A DNA stretch of 64,000 bases from Flavobacterium flevense. GTDB taxonomy: Bacteria > Bacteroidota > Bacteroidia > Flavobacteriales > Flavobacteriaceae. The notes under the pieces are model-generated. The model searched no databases. It was not told where the DNA came from and saw only the letters and a program-made list of their open reading frames with translations. The translations under genes were made by a program, and so were the position numbers. Location of the stretch: positions 372,001 to 436,000 of the forward strand of contig NZ_FRCC01000003.1 of assembly GCF_900142775.1 (NCBI RefSeq), in the 5' to 3' direction. This document shows positions 28,784 through 37,690 of the stretch, piece after piece. Numbering within the stretch: position 1 is the stretch's first letter; every line of letters starts with the position of its first letter.

Positions 28784-30043
28784 ATGCAAAACAATAATAA
28801 CCCGTGGTATTGGATTCCATTATTAAACTTCGCATCAGGTTTTCCGTATGTAATTATAATATCTGTTTCGGTTTTAATGTACAAAAACCTTGGTATCAGT
28901 AATGAAGACATTGGGTTTTACACCAGTTTGTTATACTTACCCTGGGTAATTAAGCCTTTATGGAGTCCGTTTATTGATTTGCACGGAACCAAAAGAAAAT
29001 GGTTTTTAAGTATGCAATTATTAATTTCTATAGCCTTTTTAATTGTTGGTTTTATTATCCCAACCAGTCAGTTTTTCATGATGAGTCTGGCTATTTTTTG
29101 GGTTGCAGCGTTCGCTTCCGCTTCTAATGATGTGGCGAGTGACGGTTTCTATTTATTGGCCTTAACCAAAGACCAGCAATCATTCTTTTTAGGAATCCGA
29201 AGCACTTTTTACAGAGCCTCAATGCTCACCGGAAATGGATTAATCATTCTTTTTGCCGGTTATTTAGAACACTTGTATGGAGATAATCAAAAAGCATGGT
29301 CGTACACGATGCTATTTGTTGGATTAGTAATGACATTTTTAACGGTTTATAACTTTTTTGCTACTCCAAAAGCGGAATTACCAATTAAAGCAGGAGAAGT
29401 CGAAGAGAAAAATTTCACCACGGTTTTTGCCAGTTTTTTTAAAAAGAAACAAATCGGATTAATACTGGCATTTATACTTTTATTTCGTTTAGGAGAATCG
29501 CAATTACTTAAAATGCTGACTCCGTTTTTAGTCGATAAAACAGCTGTAGGCGGAATGGGATTAGCAACCGAAGATGTAGGAATCATTTATGGAACTTTCG
29601 GGTTAATAGCTCTTACTGTCGGCGGAATTTTGGGCGGAATTGCTATTTCTAAACAAGGCTTAGGAAAATGGATGCTGCCTATGATTTTAACCATGCACCT
29701 GCCTATAATTGGTTTTATATTATTGGCACATTTTCACCCGGCGTCAGTTTATTATATTTATGTAGTGGTTATTTTGGAACAATTTGGCTACGGATTTGGT
29801 TTTGCTGCCTTTATGATGTATTTAATTTATGTTGCCGAAGGGGAATCAAAAACATCCCACTACTCCATTGCTACCGGTTTTATGGCATTAGGGATGATGC
29901 TTCCGGGAATGCTTAGCGGATACATTCAGGAATATTTAGGATACGGTAATTTCTTTATTTGGGTTTTACTAGCCACAATTCCAGGAATCATTTTATCCCG
30001 ATTTTTAATTTTTCCAAAGGATTTTGGGAAGAAAGTGGAATAG
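28784..30043 (+). CDS. AmpG-like MFS permease (muropeptide transporter family)
   Basis: A 419-residue protein with 12 predicted membrane helices. It begins with PLLNFASGFPYVIIISVSV and LGISNEDIGFYTSLLYLPW, the AmpG-type first helices, and has KPLWSPFIDLHGTKRKW between helices 2 and 3. AmpG proteins bring GlcNAc-anhydro-muropeptides into the cytosol for recycling. The preceding hydrolase, preceding acyltransferase and following GH3 NagZ-like enzyme all fit cell-wall sugar recycling. Substrate is inferred from family and context. Confidence 0.88.
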   Translation: MQNNNNPWYWIPLLNFASGFPYVIIISVSVLMYKNLGISNEDIGFYTSLLYLPWVIKPLWSPFIDLHGTKRKWFLSMQLLISIAFLIVGFIIPTSQFFMMSLAIFWVAAFASASNDVASDGFYLLALTKDQQSFFLGIRSTFYRASMLTGNGLIILFAGYLEHLYGDNQKAWSYTMLFVGLVMTFLTVYNFFATPKAELPIKAGEVEEKNFTTVFASFFKKKQIGLILAFILLFRLGESQLLKMLTPFLVDKTAVGGMGLATEDVGIIYGTFGLIALTVGGILGGIAISKQGLGKWMLPMILTMHLPIIGFILLAHFHPASVYYIYVVVILEQFGYGFGFAAFMMYLIYVAEGESKTSHYSIATGFMALGMMLPGMLSGYIQEYLGYGNFFIWVLLATIPGIILSRFLIFPKDFGKKVE

Positions 30044-30090
30044 CGTCTTTTAAGTTTTAATTATTGTTTTTGATAAATAGAAAATAATAA

Positions 30091-30122
30091 TTCTAATCCC
30101 GTCGAATTCGACGGGATTAGAA
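30091..30122. repeat. Perfect 32-bp palindrome centred on CGAATTCG (copy 1)
   Basis: Arms are TTCTAATCCCGT and its reverse complement on either side of CGAATTCG. It lies 66 bases before the KilA-N start and could be a terminator for the permease gene, an operator, or a mobile palindromic element. It is homologous to the palindrome inside the KilA-N gene. Confidence 0.85.
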
Positions 30123-30131
30123 ACAGCAAAT

Positions 30132-30149
30132 TATGGCGAATTCGCCATA
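30132..30149. repeat. 18-bp palindrome centred on GCGAATTCGC
   Basis: TATGGCGAATTCGCCATA, perfect, 10 bases after the first palindrome and 38 bases before the KilA-N start codon. It shares the CGAATTCG core but not the arms. Confidence 0.75.
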
Positions 30150-30187
30150 TTTAAATGAAGCAGAATTAATATCTAAGTATAGATAAT

Positions 30188-31012
30188 ATGGCTAAAAATA
30201 AAAAAATAAATGTACAAGGAATAGACATTGTTTTATACGAGGATAATAAAGAAGATTTTATATCCTTAACCGATATTGCCAGACACCGTGATGAAGAACG
30301 TAGTGATTATATACTTCAAAACTGGATGAGAAACAGAAGTACAATTGAATTTATTGGGTTGTGGGAAAAATTTAATAATCCAAATTTTAATTCCATCGAA
30401 TTCGATGGAATTAAAAATATAGCTGGATCTAATAGTTTTTCGCTAACACCAAAAAGATGGATCGAAACTACTAATGCCATTGGTATTATTTCCAAAACTG
30501 GTAGGTATGGAGGTACATTCGCTCATAAAGATATTGCTTTTGAATTCGCAACTTGGTTAAGTGCTGAATTTAAATTTTATCTAATAAAAGAGTTTCAACG
30601 TCTAAAAGAAGAAGAAAACAGCAGTAAAAAACTCGAATGGAATTTACAAAGAACCATCTCTAAAATAAACTATAGAATACATACCGATGCTATAAAAGAA
30701 AATCTAATTCCGATAAGTCTAACGGTAAATCAAAAGAATTTCATTTATGCCGACGAAGCCGATATACTAAACGTGGCACTATTTGGTAAAACGGCTAAAG
30801 AATGGCGTACCGAAAATCCAAACGAAAAAGGAAATATTAGAGATACTGCTACAATCGAACAATTAGTTGTATTATCCAATCTTGAGAGTATCAATGCAAT
30901 GCTAATTCAACAAGAAATAACACAACAAGAACGGCTTATAAAACTGAATGAAATTGCTATTAGCCAAATGAAATCCCTTATCAATACCAACGCATTGGGT
31001 AAATTGAAATAA
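30188..31012 (+). CDS. KilA-N domain DNA-binding protein
   Basis: The 274-residue protein has an N-terminal KilA-N domain: EDFISLTDIARHRD, DYILQNWMRNRSTIEFIGLWE and the highly conserved KTGRYGGTFAHKDIAFEFATWLS, followed by FKFYLIKEFQRLKEEE. KilA-N domains bind DNA and are found in phage and poxvirus proteins. The C-terminal half is helical and of a type shared by chromosomal Bacteroidetes KilA-N proteins of unknown role. The gene separates the AmpG-like permease from the GH3 gene and looks like an insertion in that run. Its coding sequence contains a perfect palindrome at 30385-30416 that is related to one upstream. Confidence 0.88.
   Translation: MAKNKKINVQGIDIVLYEDNKEDFISLTDIARHRDEERSDYILQNWMRNRSTIEFIGLWEKFNNPNFNSIEFDGIKNIAGSNSFSLTPKRWIETTNAIGIISKTGRYGGTFAHKDIAFEFATWLSAEFKFYLIKEFQRLKEEENSSKKLEWNLQRTISKINYRIHTDAIKENLIPISLTVNQKNFIYADEADILNVALFGKTAKEWRTENPNEKGNIRDTATIEQLVVLSNLESINAMLIQQEITQQERLIKLNEIAISQMKSLINTNALGKLK
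30385..30416. repeat. Perfect 32-bp palindrome inside the KilA-N gene (copy 2)
   Basis: Arms are TTTTAATTCCAT and its reverse complement around CGAATTCG. It encodes FNSIEFDGIK in the KilA-N frame. Compared with the upstream copy at 30091-30122, each arm differs at three positions and all changes are mirrored in the other arm. Confidence 0.85.
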
Positions 31013-31038
31013 ATCTTACCAATGCTAAATTCTCAATA

Positions 31039-32634
31039 ATGACATTAGAACAAAAAATAGGACAATTCTTTTTTCCAGCTGTTTTTATCAATGACAGCGA
31101 AGAAAATATCCAGGCAACCGAAGAACTAATCAGGAAATACAATATTGGCGGATTGACTTTTTTTCACAGTCGTGCCAGTGCTGCAACGAATTACGAATCA
31201 AAGAAAAAAATTGAATTCAACGATGACAGTTACATTCGATTAAAAGAATTAATTGTCCGTTATCAAAAATGTGCTTCTACTCCACTTTTGATGAGTATTG
31301 ATGCTGAATGGGGTTTAGCGATGCGTGTCGAAAAAACACCGCAATATCCTTATGCAATTACTTTAGGTGCTTTACCCGAAGAGCAAAAAGACTTGGTGTA
31401 CGAAGTTGGAAAGCAAATTGCACTAGACTTAAAATCGGCGGGAATTCATTATAATCTGGCGCCATTGGCTGATATCAATAATAATCCCAATAATCCGGTG
31501 ATTGGTTATCGTTCTTTTGGCGAAAGCAAAGAAAAAGTTGCCAGTTTTGCATTAGAATATTTACGCGGAATGAGCGATGAGGGCGTTTTAGGCTGTTTGA
31601 AACATTTTCCCGGACACGGAAATACCAATGTTGATTCACACTTAGGATTGCCTGTTTTAGAAGAAAATCTGGAACAATTATTAGCTAACGAATTGTATCC
31701 GTTTATCAAAGGGATTGAAAATGATGTTGATTCGATTATGATTGGACATTTGGCCGTTCCTGCATTAAACGAAGGAAAAGATACTTCGGCAACCTTGTCT
31801 AAAAATATTATTCAAAAACTTCTGAGAGAACAATTGGGTTATGATGGTTTAGTGATTTCGGATGCTTTGAACATGCACAGTGTTTCTAAATTATATGACA
31901 TTAAAGGCCAACTGGAATGGGAAGCTTTCAATGCCGGAAATGATGTATTGTGTTTTGCCGAAAATGTTCCCGAAGGCATTCAGGCAATTTTAGAAAATGC
32001 TTCTGCGGAGCGCATCGATGAAAGTTTTAATCGAATTTGGAAGTGCAAAGAAAAAGCAGGTATTATCACGAACAATCAACCGACAGGAAATTTAAATTTC
32101 GAAAAAGCCGCCGCTTTAAACGCTGAAATTGTACAATTCAGCATTACAAAAGTAATTGATGATCTTGATTTTGAAACCATTCAAAAAGCAAATGCATCGC
32201 AAAAAACAGCCCAAATTTCTTTATACAAATCAGCAGAAAATATTTTTTCAAAAACGATTCATTCCCAATGGAAGTGTCCACAGTTTTCGATTGAATCAGT
32301 GGATAATTTGGACTTTGAAACATTCGAAAAAAGCATCCGTAATTTTGAATATCTTATCATTTCTTTATTTGTTCCAAAGGCAAAACCACTAAATAAATTT
32401 GAAATTGACGATGCTGTTTTTAATTTATTGGAAAAATTATTGGAAACCAAAAAATGTCTGGTTTACGTATTTGGAAATCCGTATGTTTTGCCTTTAATTC
32501 CTAATTTAAGTAAAGCTTTAAGAGTGATTGAAGTCTATCAGGATTTTGAGGAATTTCAAATTAATGCAGCTAATCAACTTTTGTTTGATTATGAATGTAG
32601 CGGAAAATTACCCGTTACAATTGATATTCAATAA
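31039..32634 (+). CDS. nagZ: GH3 beta-N-acetylglucosaminidase (NagZ-like)
   Basis: A 531-residue protein without a signal peptide. The GH3 barrel has NAPLADINN-type NLAPLADINNNP, the NagZ His-Asp dyad loop KHFPGHGNTNVDSHLGLP and the nucleophile Asp in GLVISDALNM. A C-terminal part of about 180 residues follows the barrel, longer than enterobacterial NagZ (about 340) and as found in Bacteroidetes. It would remove GlcNAc from muropeptides in the cytosol after AmpG-type import. It begins 26 bases after the KilA-N stop, on the same strand. Confidence 0.9.
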   Translation: MTLEQKIGQFFFPAVFINDSEENIQATEELIRKYNIGGLTFFHSRASAATNYESKKKIEFNDDSYIRLKELIVRYQKCASTPLLMSIDAEWGLAMRVEKTPQYPYAITLGALPEEQKDLVYEVGKQIALDLKSAGIHYNLAPLADINNNPNNPVIGYRSFGESKEKVASFALEYLRGMSDEGVLGCLKHFPGHGNTNVDSHLGLPVLEENLEQLLANELYPFIKGIENDVDSIMIGHLAVPALNEGKDTSATLSKNIIQKLLREQLGYDGLVISDALNMHSVSKLYDIKGQLEWEAFNAGNDVLCFAENVPEGIQAILENASAERIDESFNRIWKCKEKAGIITNNQPTGNLNFEKAAALNAEIVQFSITKVIDDLDFETIQKANASQKTAQISLYKSAENIFSKTIHSQWKCPQFSIESVDNLDFETFEKSIRNFEYLIISLFVPKAKPLNKFEIDDAVFNLLEKLLETKKCLVYVFGNPYVLPLIPNLSKALRVIEVYQDFEEFQINAANQLLFDYECSGKLPVTIDIQ

Positions 32635-32727
32635 TTTAAACTTGCTTTTCAGGTAACCATAATCAAAAGTTATTATTAAATAAATATTAATAATCAACTA
32701 CTATTACCATAAACGTTTTTTAAGGCT

Positions 32728-32735
32728 TATTTTTG
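32728..32735 (+). promoter_or_regulatory. Candidate -7 element for the peroxiredoxin gene
   Basis: TATTTTTG, exact TAnnTTTG match, 34 bases before the start codon at 32770. No TTG is found at the usual upstream distance. Confidence 0.42.
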
Positions 32736-32769
32736 CACCCAAGAAATAATAACTTTAAAAATAAATAAT

Positions 32770-33408
32770 ATGTCTTTAGTAGGAAAAAAATTCCCAAGTA
32801 TTGCAGTTGACGCCATTTCTGAAATGGGTGATAATTTAAAAATCAACATCTTTGAAGAAGCAGTAAACAACAACAAAAAAGTACTTTTGTTTTGGTATCC
32901 AAAAGATTTTACTTTTGTATGTCCAACTGAATTACACGCTTTTCAAGCAGCTTTACCAGAATTTGAAAAAAGAAACACAATTGTTATTGGTGCTTCTTGT
33001 GATACTAACGAAGTACACTTTGCATGGTTGAATACAGCAAAAAATAACGGTGGAATTGAAGGTGTAACTTACCCACTTTTGGCTGATACTACAAGAAATT
33101 TATCTGCTGCATTAGGAATTCTTGATGCTGAAGCTGGTGCATATAACGAAGATGCCGATACGTATTTAGTAGAAGGTTCAAACGTAACTTACAGAGCTAC
33201 TTATTTAGTAGACGAAACCGGAAAAATTTTCCACGAAAGTGTAAACGATATGCCATTAGGTCGTAACGTAAACGAATATTTGCGTTTAGTAGATGCTTAC
33301 ACACACGTACAAACAAAAGGTGAGGTTTGCCCGGCTAACTGGGAAGAAGGAAAAGAAGCAATGTCTGCTGACAGAAACAGTACTGCTGCTTATTTGAGCG
33401 CTAACTAA
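32770..33408 (+). CDS. 2-Cys peroxiredoxin (AhpC/Prx1 type)
   Basis: A 212-residue cytosolic peroxiredoxin. Peroxidatic Cys51 lies in FTFVCPTELHAF and resolving Cys187 in GEVCPANW near the C-terminus, the typical 2-Cys layout. It reduces hydrogen peroxide and alkyl hydroperoxides with electrons from thioredoxin or AhpF. A thioredoxin-like gene follows 144 bases later, and a Tpx gene is under 1 kb further, forming a small oxidative-stress cluster. No OxyR site was recognised. Confidence 0.94.
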   Translation: MSLVGKKFPSIAVDAISEMGDNLKINIFEEAVNNNKKVLLFWYPKDFTFVCPTELHAFQAALPEFEKRNTIVIGASCDTNEVHFAWLNTAKNNGGIEGVTYPLLADTTRNLSAALGILDAEAGAYNEDADTYLVEGSNVTYRATYLVDETGKIFHESVNDMPLGRNVNEYLRLVDAYTHVQTKGEVCPANWEEGKEAMSADRNSTAAYLSAN

Positions 33409-33418
33409 TTTTTTAAAG

Positions 33419-33545
33419 TTGCTAAGATTCTGAGTTGCAAAGTCCCTAAGATTTAAACCAGAATAGAAACTTTAGAATTAAATCTTTAATAACAAGTCAC
33501 AAGGTTCTAAGATTCAAACTTAGAACCTTAGCGACTTAGAAACTC
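33419..33545. repeat. Dispersed-type repeat with hairpin
   Basis: The stretch is made of reiterated words related to CTAAGATT, GAGTTGC, AAGTC and ends in a hairpin AAGGTTCTAAG-attcaaa-CTTAGAACCTT (33501-33529). From memory, similar phrases are scattered through Flavobacterium intergenic regions; only one copy is seen here. Confidence 0.6.
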
Positions 33546-33552
33546 AAAAAAA

Positions 33553-33861
33553 ATGTTAATAGAATTAAACGAAGATACATTAGCTAATTTAGTTAATGAA
33601 AATGAAAAAGTAGTGGTTCAGTTTTCGGCTTCATGGTGTGGAAACTGCCGTATTATGAAACCAAAATTCAAAAAACTGGCTACTGAAAATGAATCCATCA
33701 CTTTTGCACTTGTTGACGCTGAAAATTTTCCGGAATCAAGAAAATTAGCTAATGTGAGTAACTTACCAACCTTTGCTACTTTTGTAAACGGAAAACTGGT
33801 AAACGAAACACAAACGAACAAGCAAGAAGTTTTGATCGAATTGGTAAATGAAATTGTTTAA
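33553..33861 (+). CDS. Thioredoxin family protein
   Basis: A 102-residue thioredoxin fold with active site Cys29-Gly-Asn-Cys32 (SASWCGNCR) and the cis-Pro segment SNLPTFATF. The CGNC active site differs from the CGPC of housekeeping thioredoxin, so it may serve a dedicated partner such as the peroxiredoxin upstream. No signal peptide: cytosolic. Confidence 0.9.
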   Translation: MLIELNEDTLANLVNENEKVVVQFSASWCGNCRIMKPKFKKLATENESITFALVDAENFPESRKLANVSNLPTFATFVNGKLVNETQTNKQEVLIELVNEIV

Positions 33862-33899
33862 CAAATCGTCCCTACTTCTAACCTCCAACTTCTAACTTT

Positions 33900-34157
33900 A
33901 TGAAATTACCTGTAATAAAACAACTGACTCAGTTTATCGAAGAAAACGATCAGGATTACATCATCGAAACCATTGAAGTTCTGGAAGCTATGACTGAGAT
34001 TCCTTCTCTTAAGGATGAAGAATTAGATGTTATAGGTGAATTAATTTCGAATATGTACGGCGCACTTGAAGTACATAAACTAGTTAAAAACGGAACCGAT
34101 AAAAAAGAAGCTCTTAATACTTTTATGAAAAGAGTAATGGGTTCCATTGATAAATAA
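33900..34157 (+). CDS. Small conserved protein, DUF6952-like
   Basis: An 85-residue acidic, helical protein starting LPVIKQLTQFIEEND, with no cysteines. From memory it matches a small flavobacterial family (DUF6952) that regularly follows the thioredoxin gene. Function is unknown; the context suggests a link to thiol or peroxide stress. It lies 38 bases after thioredoxin and ends before a terminator-like hairpin. Confidence 0.75.
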   Translation: MKLPVIKQLTQFIEENDQDYIIETIEVLEAMTEIPSLKDEELDVIGELISNMYGALEVHKLVKNGTDKKEALNTFMKRVMGSIDK

Positions 34158-34186
34158 GAGTTCCTTTTTTATAAAAAAAAGCAAGT

Positions 34187-34213
34187 AAAATGCATCTCCA
34201 ACAGTTGCATTTT
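34187..34213 (+). terminator. Probable terminator after the peroxiredoxin-thioredoxin cluster
   Basis: Arms AAAATGCA (34187-34194) and TGCATTTT (34206-34213) followed by more T residues. A second hairpin, AGCTGTTT/AAACAGCT, follows at 34225-34250. Confidence 0.55.
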
Positions 34214-34314
34214 TTTGCATTTACAGCTGTTTCCTAAAAAGAAAACAGCTTAAACATAATACTTTCTTAATTTAAAATCTTAAAGCAGTAATCCTAATTC
34301 TTAAATAAATTTCA

Positions 34315-34322
34315 TACTTTTG
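34315..34322 (+). promoter_or_regulatory. Candidate -7 element for the tpx operon
   Basis: TACTTTTG, exact TAnnTTTG match, 23 bases before the tpx start at 34345; no clear -33 TTG. Confidence 0.45.
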
Positions 34323-34344
34323 AGGCTCATTAAAAAAATTAATT

Positions 34345-34842
34345 ATGGCTTCAATTACATTAGGAGGAAATCCAATAAACACTGCAGGAGAATTACCAAA
34401 AGTAGGTTCAAAACTTGCCGATTTTAAATTAGTAAAAAACGATCTTTCTGTTGCTACTTTAAGCGATTTTAGCGGAAAGAAATTAGTTTTAAATATTTTT
34501 CCAAGTATCGACACCGGAACTTGTGCTACATCAGTAAGAAAGTTCAATGAATCAGCTGCTAAATTAGAGAACACTGCTGTTCTATGTATTTCAAGAGACT
34601 TACCTTTTGCTCAAAAACGTTTTTGTGGTGCTGAAGGAATCGAAAATGTAGTTAATTTATCTGACTTTCAGGAAGGAAGTTTTGGAAAAGCAAACGGATT
34701 AGAAATTGTTGACGGACCACTAGCGGGACTACACTCCAGAGTTTTAATCGTTACTGATGCTGAAGGAACAATTTTACATACGGAACAAGTAGGTGAAATT
34801 GCTAACGAACCTAATTATGAAGCTGCTTTAGCGGTACTTTAA
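34345..34842 (+). CDS. tpx: Thiol peroxidase Tpx
   Basis: A 165-residue atypical 2-Cys peroxiredoxin. Peroxidatic Cys60 is in SIDTGTCATSVRKFNE and resolving Cys94 in FAQKRFCGAEG, as in Tpx. It reduces lipid and alkyl hydroperoxides with thioredoxin. It is the first gene of a tight run with dgkA (10-base gap), ftsK, lolA, lptG and ribB, so the promoter in front of it probably drives envelope genes too. Confidence 0.95.
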   Translation: MASITLGGNPINTAGELPKVGSKLADFKLVKNDLSVATLSDFSGKKLVLNIFPSIDTGTCATSVRKFNESAAKLENTAVLCISRDLPFAQKRFCGAEGIENVVNLSDFQEGSFGKANGLEIVDGPLAGLHSRVLIVTDAEGTILHTEQVGEIANEPNYEAALAVL

Positions 34843-34852
34843 TATCTGTTGA

Positions 34853-35227
34853 ATGGCATTTCAAAAGGACAATAGCTTTCTTACCGGAAGATTAAAAAGT
34901 GTAAGCTATGCGCTAAAAGGATGCATCAAGCTCATCACTACTGAACATAGTATTATGGTTCAGACTTCACTGGGAGTTTTACTCACTATTGCTGGTTTTC
35001 TGGTAGGGATTTCACATACTGACTGGCTTTTTCAAACATTTGCTATTGGTTTAGTTTTAAGTATTGAAGGCCTGAATACCGCAATAGAAAAAGTAGCCGA
35101 TTTTATTCATCCAGATTATCATGAAAGAATTGGTTTTATAAAAGATATTGCTGCTGGTGCAGTATTTTTTGCTGCAATTACTGCAATAATTATTGGTTTA
35201 ATCATATACGTACCTCATTTTATTTAG
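34853..35227 (+). CDS. dgkA: Diacylglycerol kinase (DgkA)
   Basis: A 124-residue protein with three membrane helices and the DgkA signature EGLNTAIEKVADFI. It phosphorylates diacylglycerol (or undecaprenol in some Gram-positive relatives) at the inner membrane. The N-terminus FLTGRLKSVSYALKGC carries the amphipathic helix typical of the family. It sits between tpx and ftsK with gaps of 10 and 20 bases. Confidence 0.93.
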   Translation: MAFQKDNSFLTGRLKSVSYALKGCIKLITTEHSIMVQTSLGVLLTIAGFLVGISHTDWLFQTFAIGLVLSIEGLNTAIEKVADFIHPDYHERIGFIKDIAAGAVFFAAITAIIIGLIIYVPHFI

Positions 35228-35247
35228 AGGATTAGTTACATTATAGA

Positions 35248-37686
35248 ATGGCAAAAACAACAAAAAAAGAGACTTTAGAGAACAATACCAAAGCTAAAGT
35301 TTTTAAATCATGGGAAATATCGAAACAGCAAAAAACTATTTTGGGCTGTTTGTTAGTCTTGTTTTCTATTGCTTTACTGGTTGCATTTACCTCTTTCTAT
35401 ATCCATGGACAAACTGATCAAAGTGCTGTTCTGGAAATATCTGACAGGACAGAAACAGTAAAAAATTGGCTGGGAAAGTTTGGTGCTTTCCTGGCTGATT
35501 TAATTATTTATAGAGGTTTTGGTCTCGCCTCTTTCCTATTTGTCCGCTTGTTTTTCTTAAGCGGAATCTTTTTAGTACTTGGTATTTCTGGTCGAAAATT
35601 AAAAAATATCTGGTTTTGGGATTTATTTGTAATGATTAATTTATCGGTTTTGTTTGGCTTTTTTGCCACTTCATTACCTGAATTAGGCGGAATAATCGGT
35701 TACGAATTAAATCTGTTCCTTCAGGATTATATCGGAAAAACAGGAACACTGTTATTGCTAATCTTCGGACTGATTGTTTATGTTATTTTCAAATTAAAAT
35801 TATCTCCTGAAAAGATTCAGTCTTTTTTTGAAAATACCAAAAAAGAAATCATTCCTGCTGAAAATAATGGTTCCCTATCTAAAACGGATAGTGCTTATAA
35901 TTTAGAAGAATTTGCCATTACAGAAGAAGAACCTGAATTAAAACAGCCTACTGAACCTAAAACATCCCAATTCGAAATTAATAAAGAAGCTCTAAAGCCT
36001 ACAATTAGTCATTCGTCTGAAATTAATCTGGATCCTGTTTCTAAACCACTTGCTGTTGAAAAAGTTGCTGCTGTTAACGCAACTACAGCTAATGAGGACT
36101 TTTTGATTGAAACTGCTCCTGAAGAGGAAATTGTGGAAGAAAATCTGGCTTCAAAATTAGTTGCTGACTTTGGATTATTTGATCCTACTTTGGATTTATC
36201 CAATTATAAATACCCTACCATTGACTTATTAAAAGAATATTCAACTGGCGGAATTACTATTAATCAGGAAGAATTAGAAGAAAACAAAAACCGAATTGTA
36301 GATACACTTCGCAATTATAAAATTGAAATTGCCCAGATTAAAGCAACCGTAGGTCCATCGGTAACATTATACGAAATTGTTCCTGAGGCGGGTATTCGAA
36401 TTTCTAAAATTAAAAGCCTGGAAGATGATATTGCACTTTCGCTTTCGGCTCTTGGAATTCGTATCATTGCTCCTATTCCTGGAAAAGGGACTATTGGTAT
36501 TGAGGTTCCCAACAAGAATCCAACTATGGTTTCGATGAAATCAGTTATTGGTTCCACCAAATTTCAGGAAGCAGAAATGGAATTGCCCATTGCGCTTGGA
36601 AAAACTATTTCAAATGAAACTTTTGTTGTTGATTTGGCTAAAATGCCTCACCTTTTAATGGCGGGAGCTACAGGACAGGGAAAATCGGTAGGATTAAATG
36701 CTGTCTTAACTTCGCTGTTGTACAAAAAACATCCGGCCGAAGTCAAATTTGTATTGGTTGACCCAAAGAAAGTGGAACTTACCCTTTTTAATAAAATTGA
36801 AAGACATTATTTAGCCAAATTACCAGACACCGAAGACGCCATTATTACAGATAATGCTAAAGTTGTCAATACTTTAAATTCCCTTTGTGTGGAAATGGAC
36901 AACCGTTATTCTTTACTAAAAGATGCGATGGTTCGAAATATTAAAGAATATAATGAAAAATTTAAATCCCGAAAATTAAATCCGGAAAATGGTCACCGCT
37001 TTTTACCGTATATCATTTTAGTTGTCGATGAGTTTGCCGATTTAATTATGACTGCCGGAAAAGAAGTTGAAGTTCCTATTGCCCGTTTGGCCCAGCTGGC
37101 TCGTGCCATTGGTATCCATTTGATTATTGCTACTCAAAGGCCTTCGGTAAACGTAATTACAGGTTTGATTAAAGCCAATTTCCCTGCCCGAATTGCTTTT
37201 AGAGTAACTTCTAAAATTGATTCCAGAACCATTTTAGATACTCAGGGAGCCGATCAGTTAATAGGCCGCGGAGATTTATTATATACAAACGGGAACGATG
37301 TGGTACGTGTACAATGTGCCTTTATAGACACTCCCGAAGTAGAAAAAATTACTGATTTTATAGGCTCTCAAAAGGCTTATGCTACTGCATATTTACTACC
37401 GGAATATGTAGGCGGAGAAGAAAATGGCATCAATCTTGATATGGATATTTCCGAAAGAGATACCCTGTTTAGAGAAGCGGCCGAAATTATTGTAAACGCC
37501 CAGCAAGGTTCGGCATCCTTATTGCAACGCAAGTTAAAATTAGGTTACAATAGAGCTGGTAGATTAATTGACCAATTAGAAGCCGCTGGAATTGTAGGCC
37601 CTTTTGAAGGAAGTAAAGCCCGCAGTGTGAACATTCCTGACATGCATGCTCTTGATCAGTTTTTTAATAATGAAGAAAATAATTAA
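35248..37686 (+). CDS. ftsK: DNA translocase FtsK
   Basis: An 812-residue protein: four membrane helices in the first 190 residues, an acidic linker (about 200-310), then the alpha/beta motor with Walker A GATGQGKSVG and Walker B ILVVDEFADL, a conserved ATQRPSVNVITG, and a C-terminal gamma winged helix (QGSASLLQRKLKLGYNRAGR). It pumps chromosome termini across the division septum and recruits XerCD. Complete and typical for Flavobacteriia. Confidence 0.96.
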   Translation: MAKTTKKETLENNTKAKVFKSWEISKQQKTILGCLLVLFSIALLVAFTSFYIHGQTDQSAVLEISDRTETVKNWLGKFGAFLADLIIYRGFGLASFLFVRLFFLSGIFLVLGISGRKLKNIWFWDLFVMINLSVLFGFFATSLPELGGIIGYELNLFLQDYIGKTGTLLLLIFGLIVYVIFKLKLSPEKIQSFFENTKKEIIPAENNGSLSKTDSAYNLEEFAITEEEPELKQPTEPKTSQFEINKEALKPTISHSSEINLDPVSKPLAVEKVAAVNATTANEDFLIETAPEEEIVEENLASKLVADFGLFDPTLDLSNYKYPTIDLLKEYSTGGITINQEELEENKNRIVDTLRNYKIEIAQIKATVGPSVTLYEIVPEAGIRISKIKSLEDDIALSLSALGIRIIAPIPGKGTIGIEVPNKNPTMVSMKSVIGSTKFQEAEMELPIALGKTISNETFVVDLAKMPHLLMAGATGQGKSVGLNAVLTSLLYKKHPAEVKFVLVDPKKVELTLFNKIERHYLAKLPDTEDAIITDNAKVVNTLNSLCVEMDNRYSLLKDAMVRNIKEYNEKFKSRKLNPENGHRFLPYIILVVDEFADLIMTAGKEVEVPIARLAQLARAIGIHLIIATQRPSVNVITGLIKANFPARIAFRVTSKIDSRTILDTQGADQLIGRGDLLYTNGNDVVRVQCAFIDTPEVEKITDFIGSQKAYATAYLLPEYVGGEENGINLDMDISERDTLFREAAEIIVNAQQGSASLLQRKLKLGYNRAGRLIDQLEAAGIVGPFEGSKARSVNIPDMHALDQFFNNEENN

Positions 37687-37690
37687 CACA

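Noticed and set aside
30188..31012. Frameshift or in-frame insertion damage in the KilA-N gene caused by the internal palindrome
   Set aside because: The palindrome is in frame and the peptide FNSIEFDGIK fits the flow of the family sequence, so the gene appears intact.
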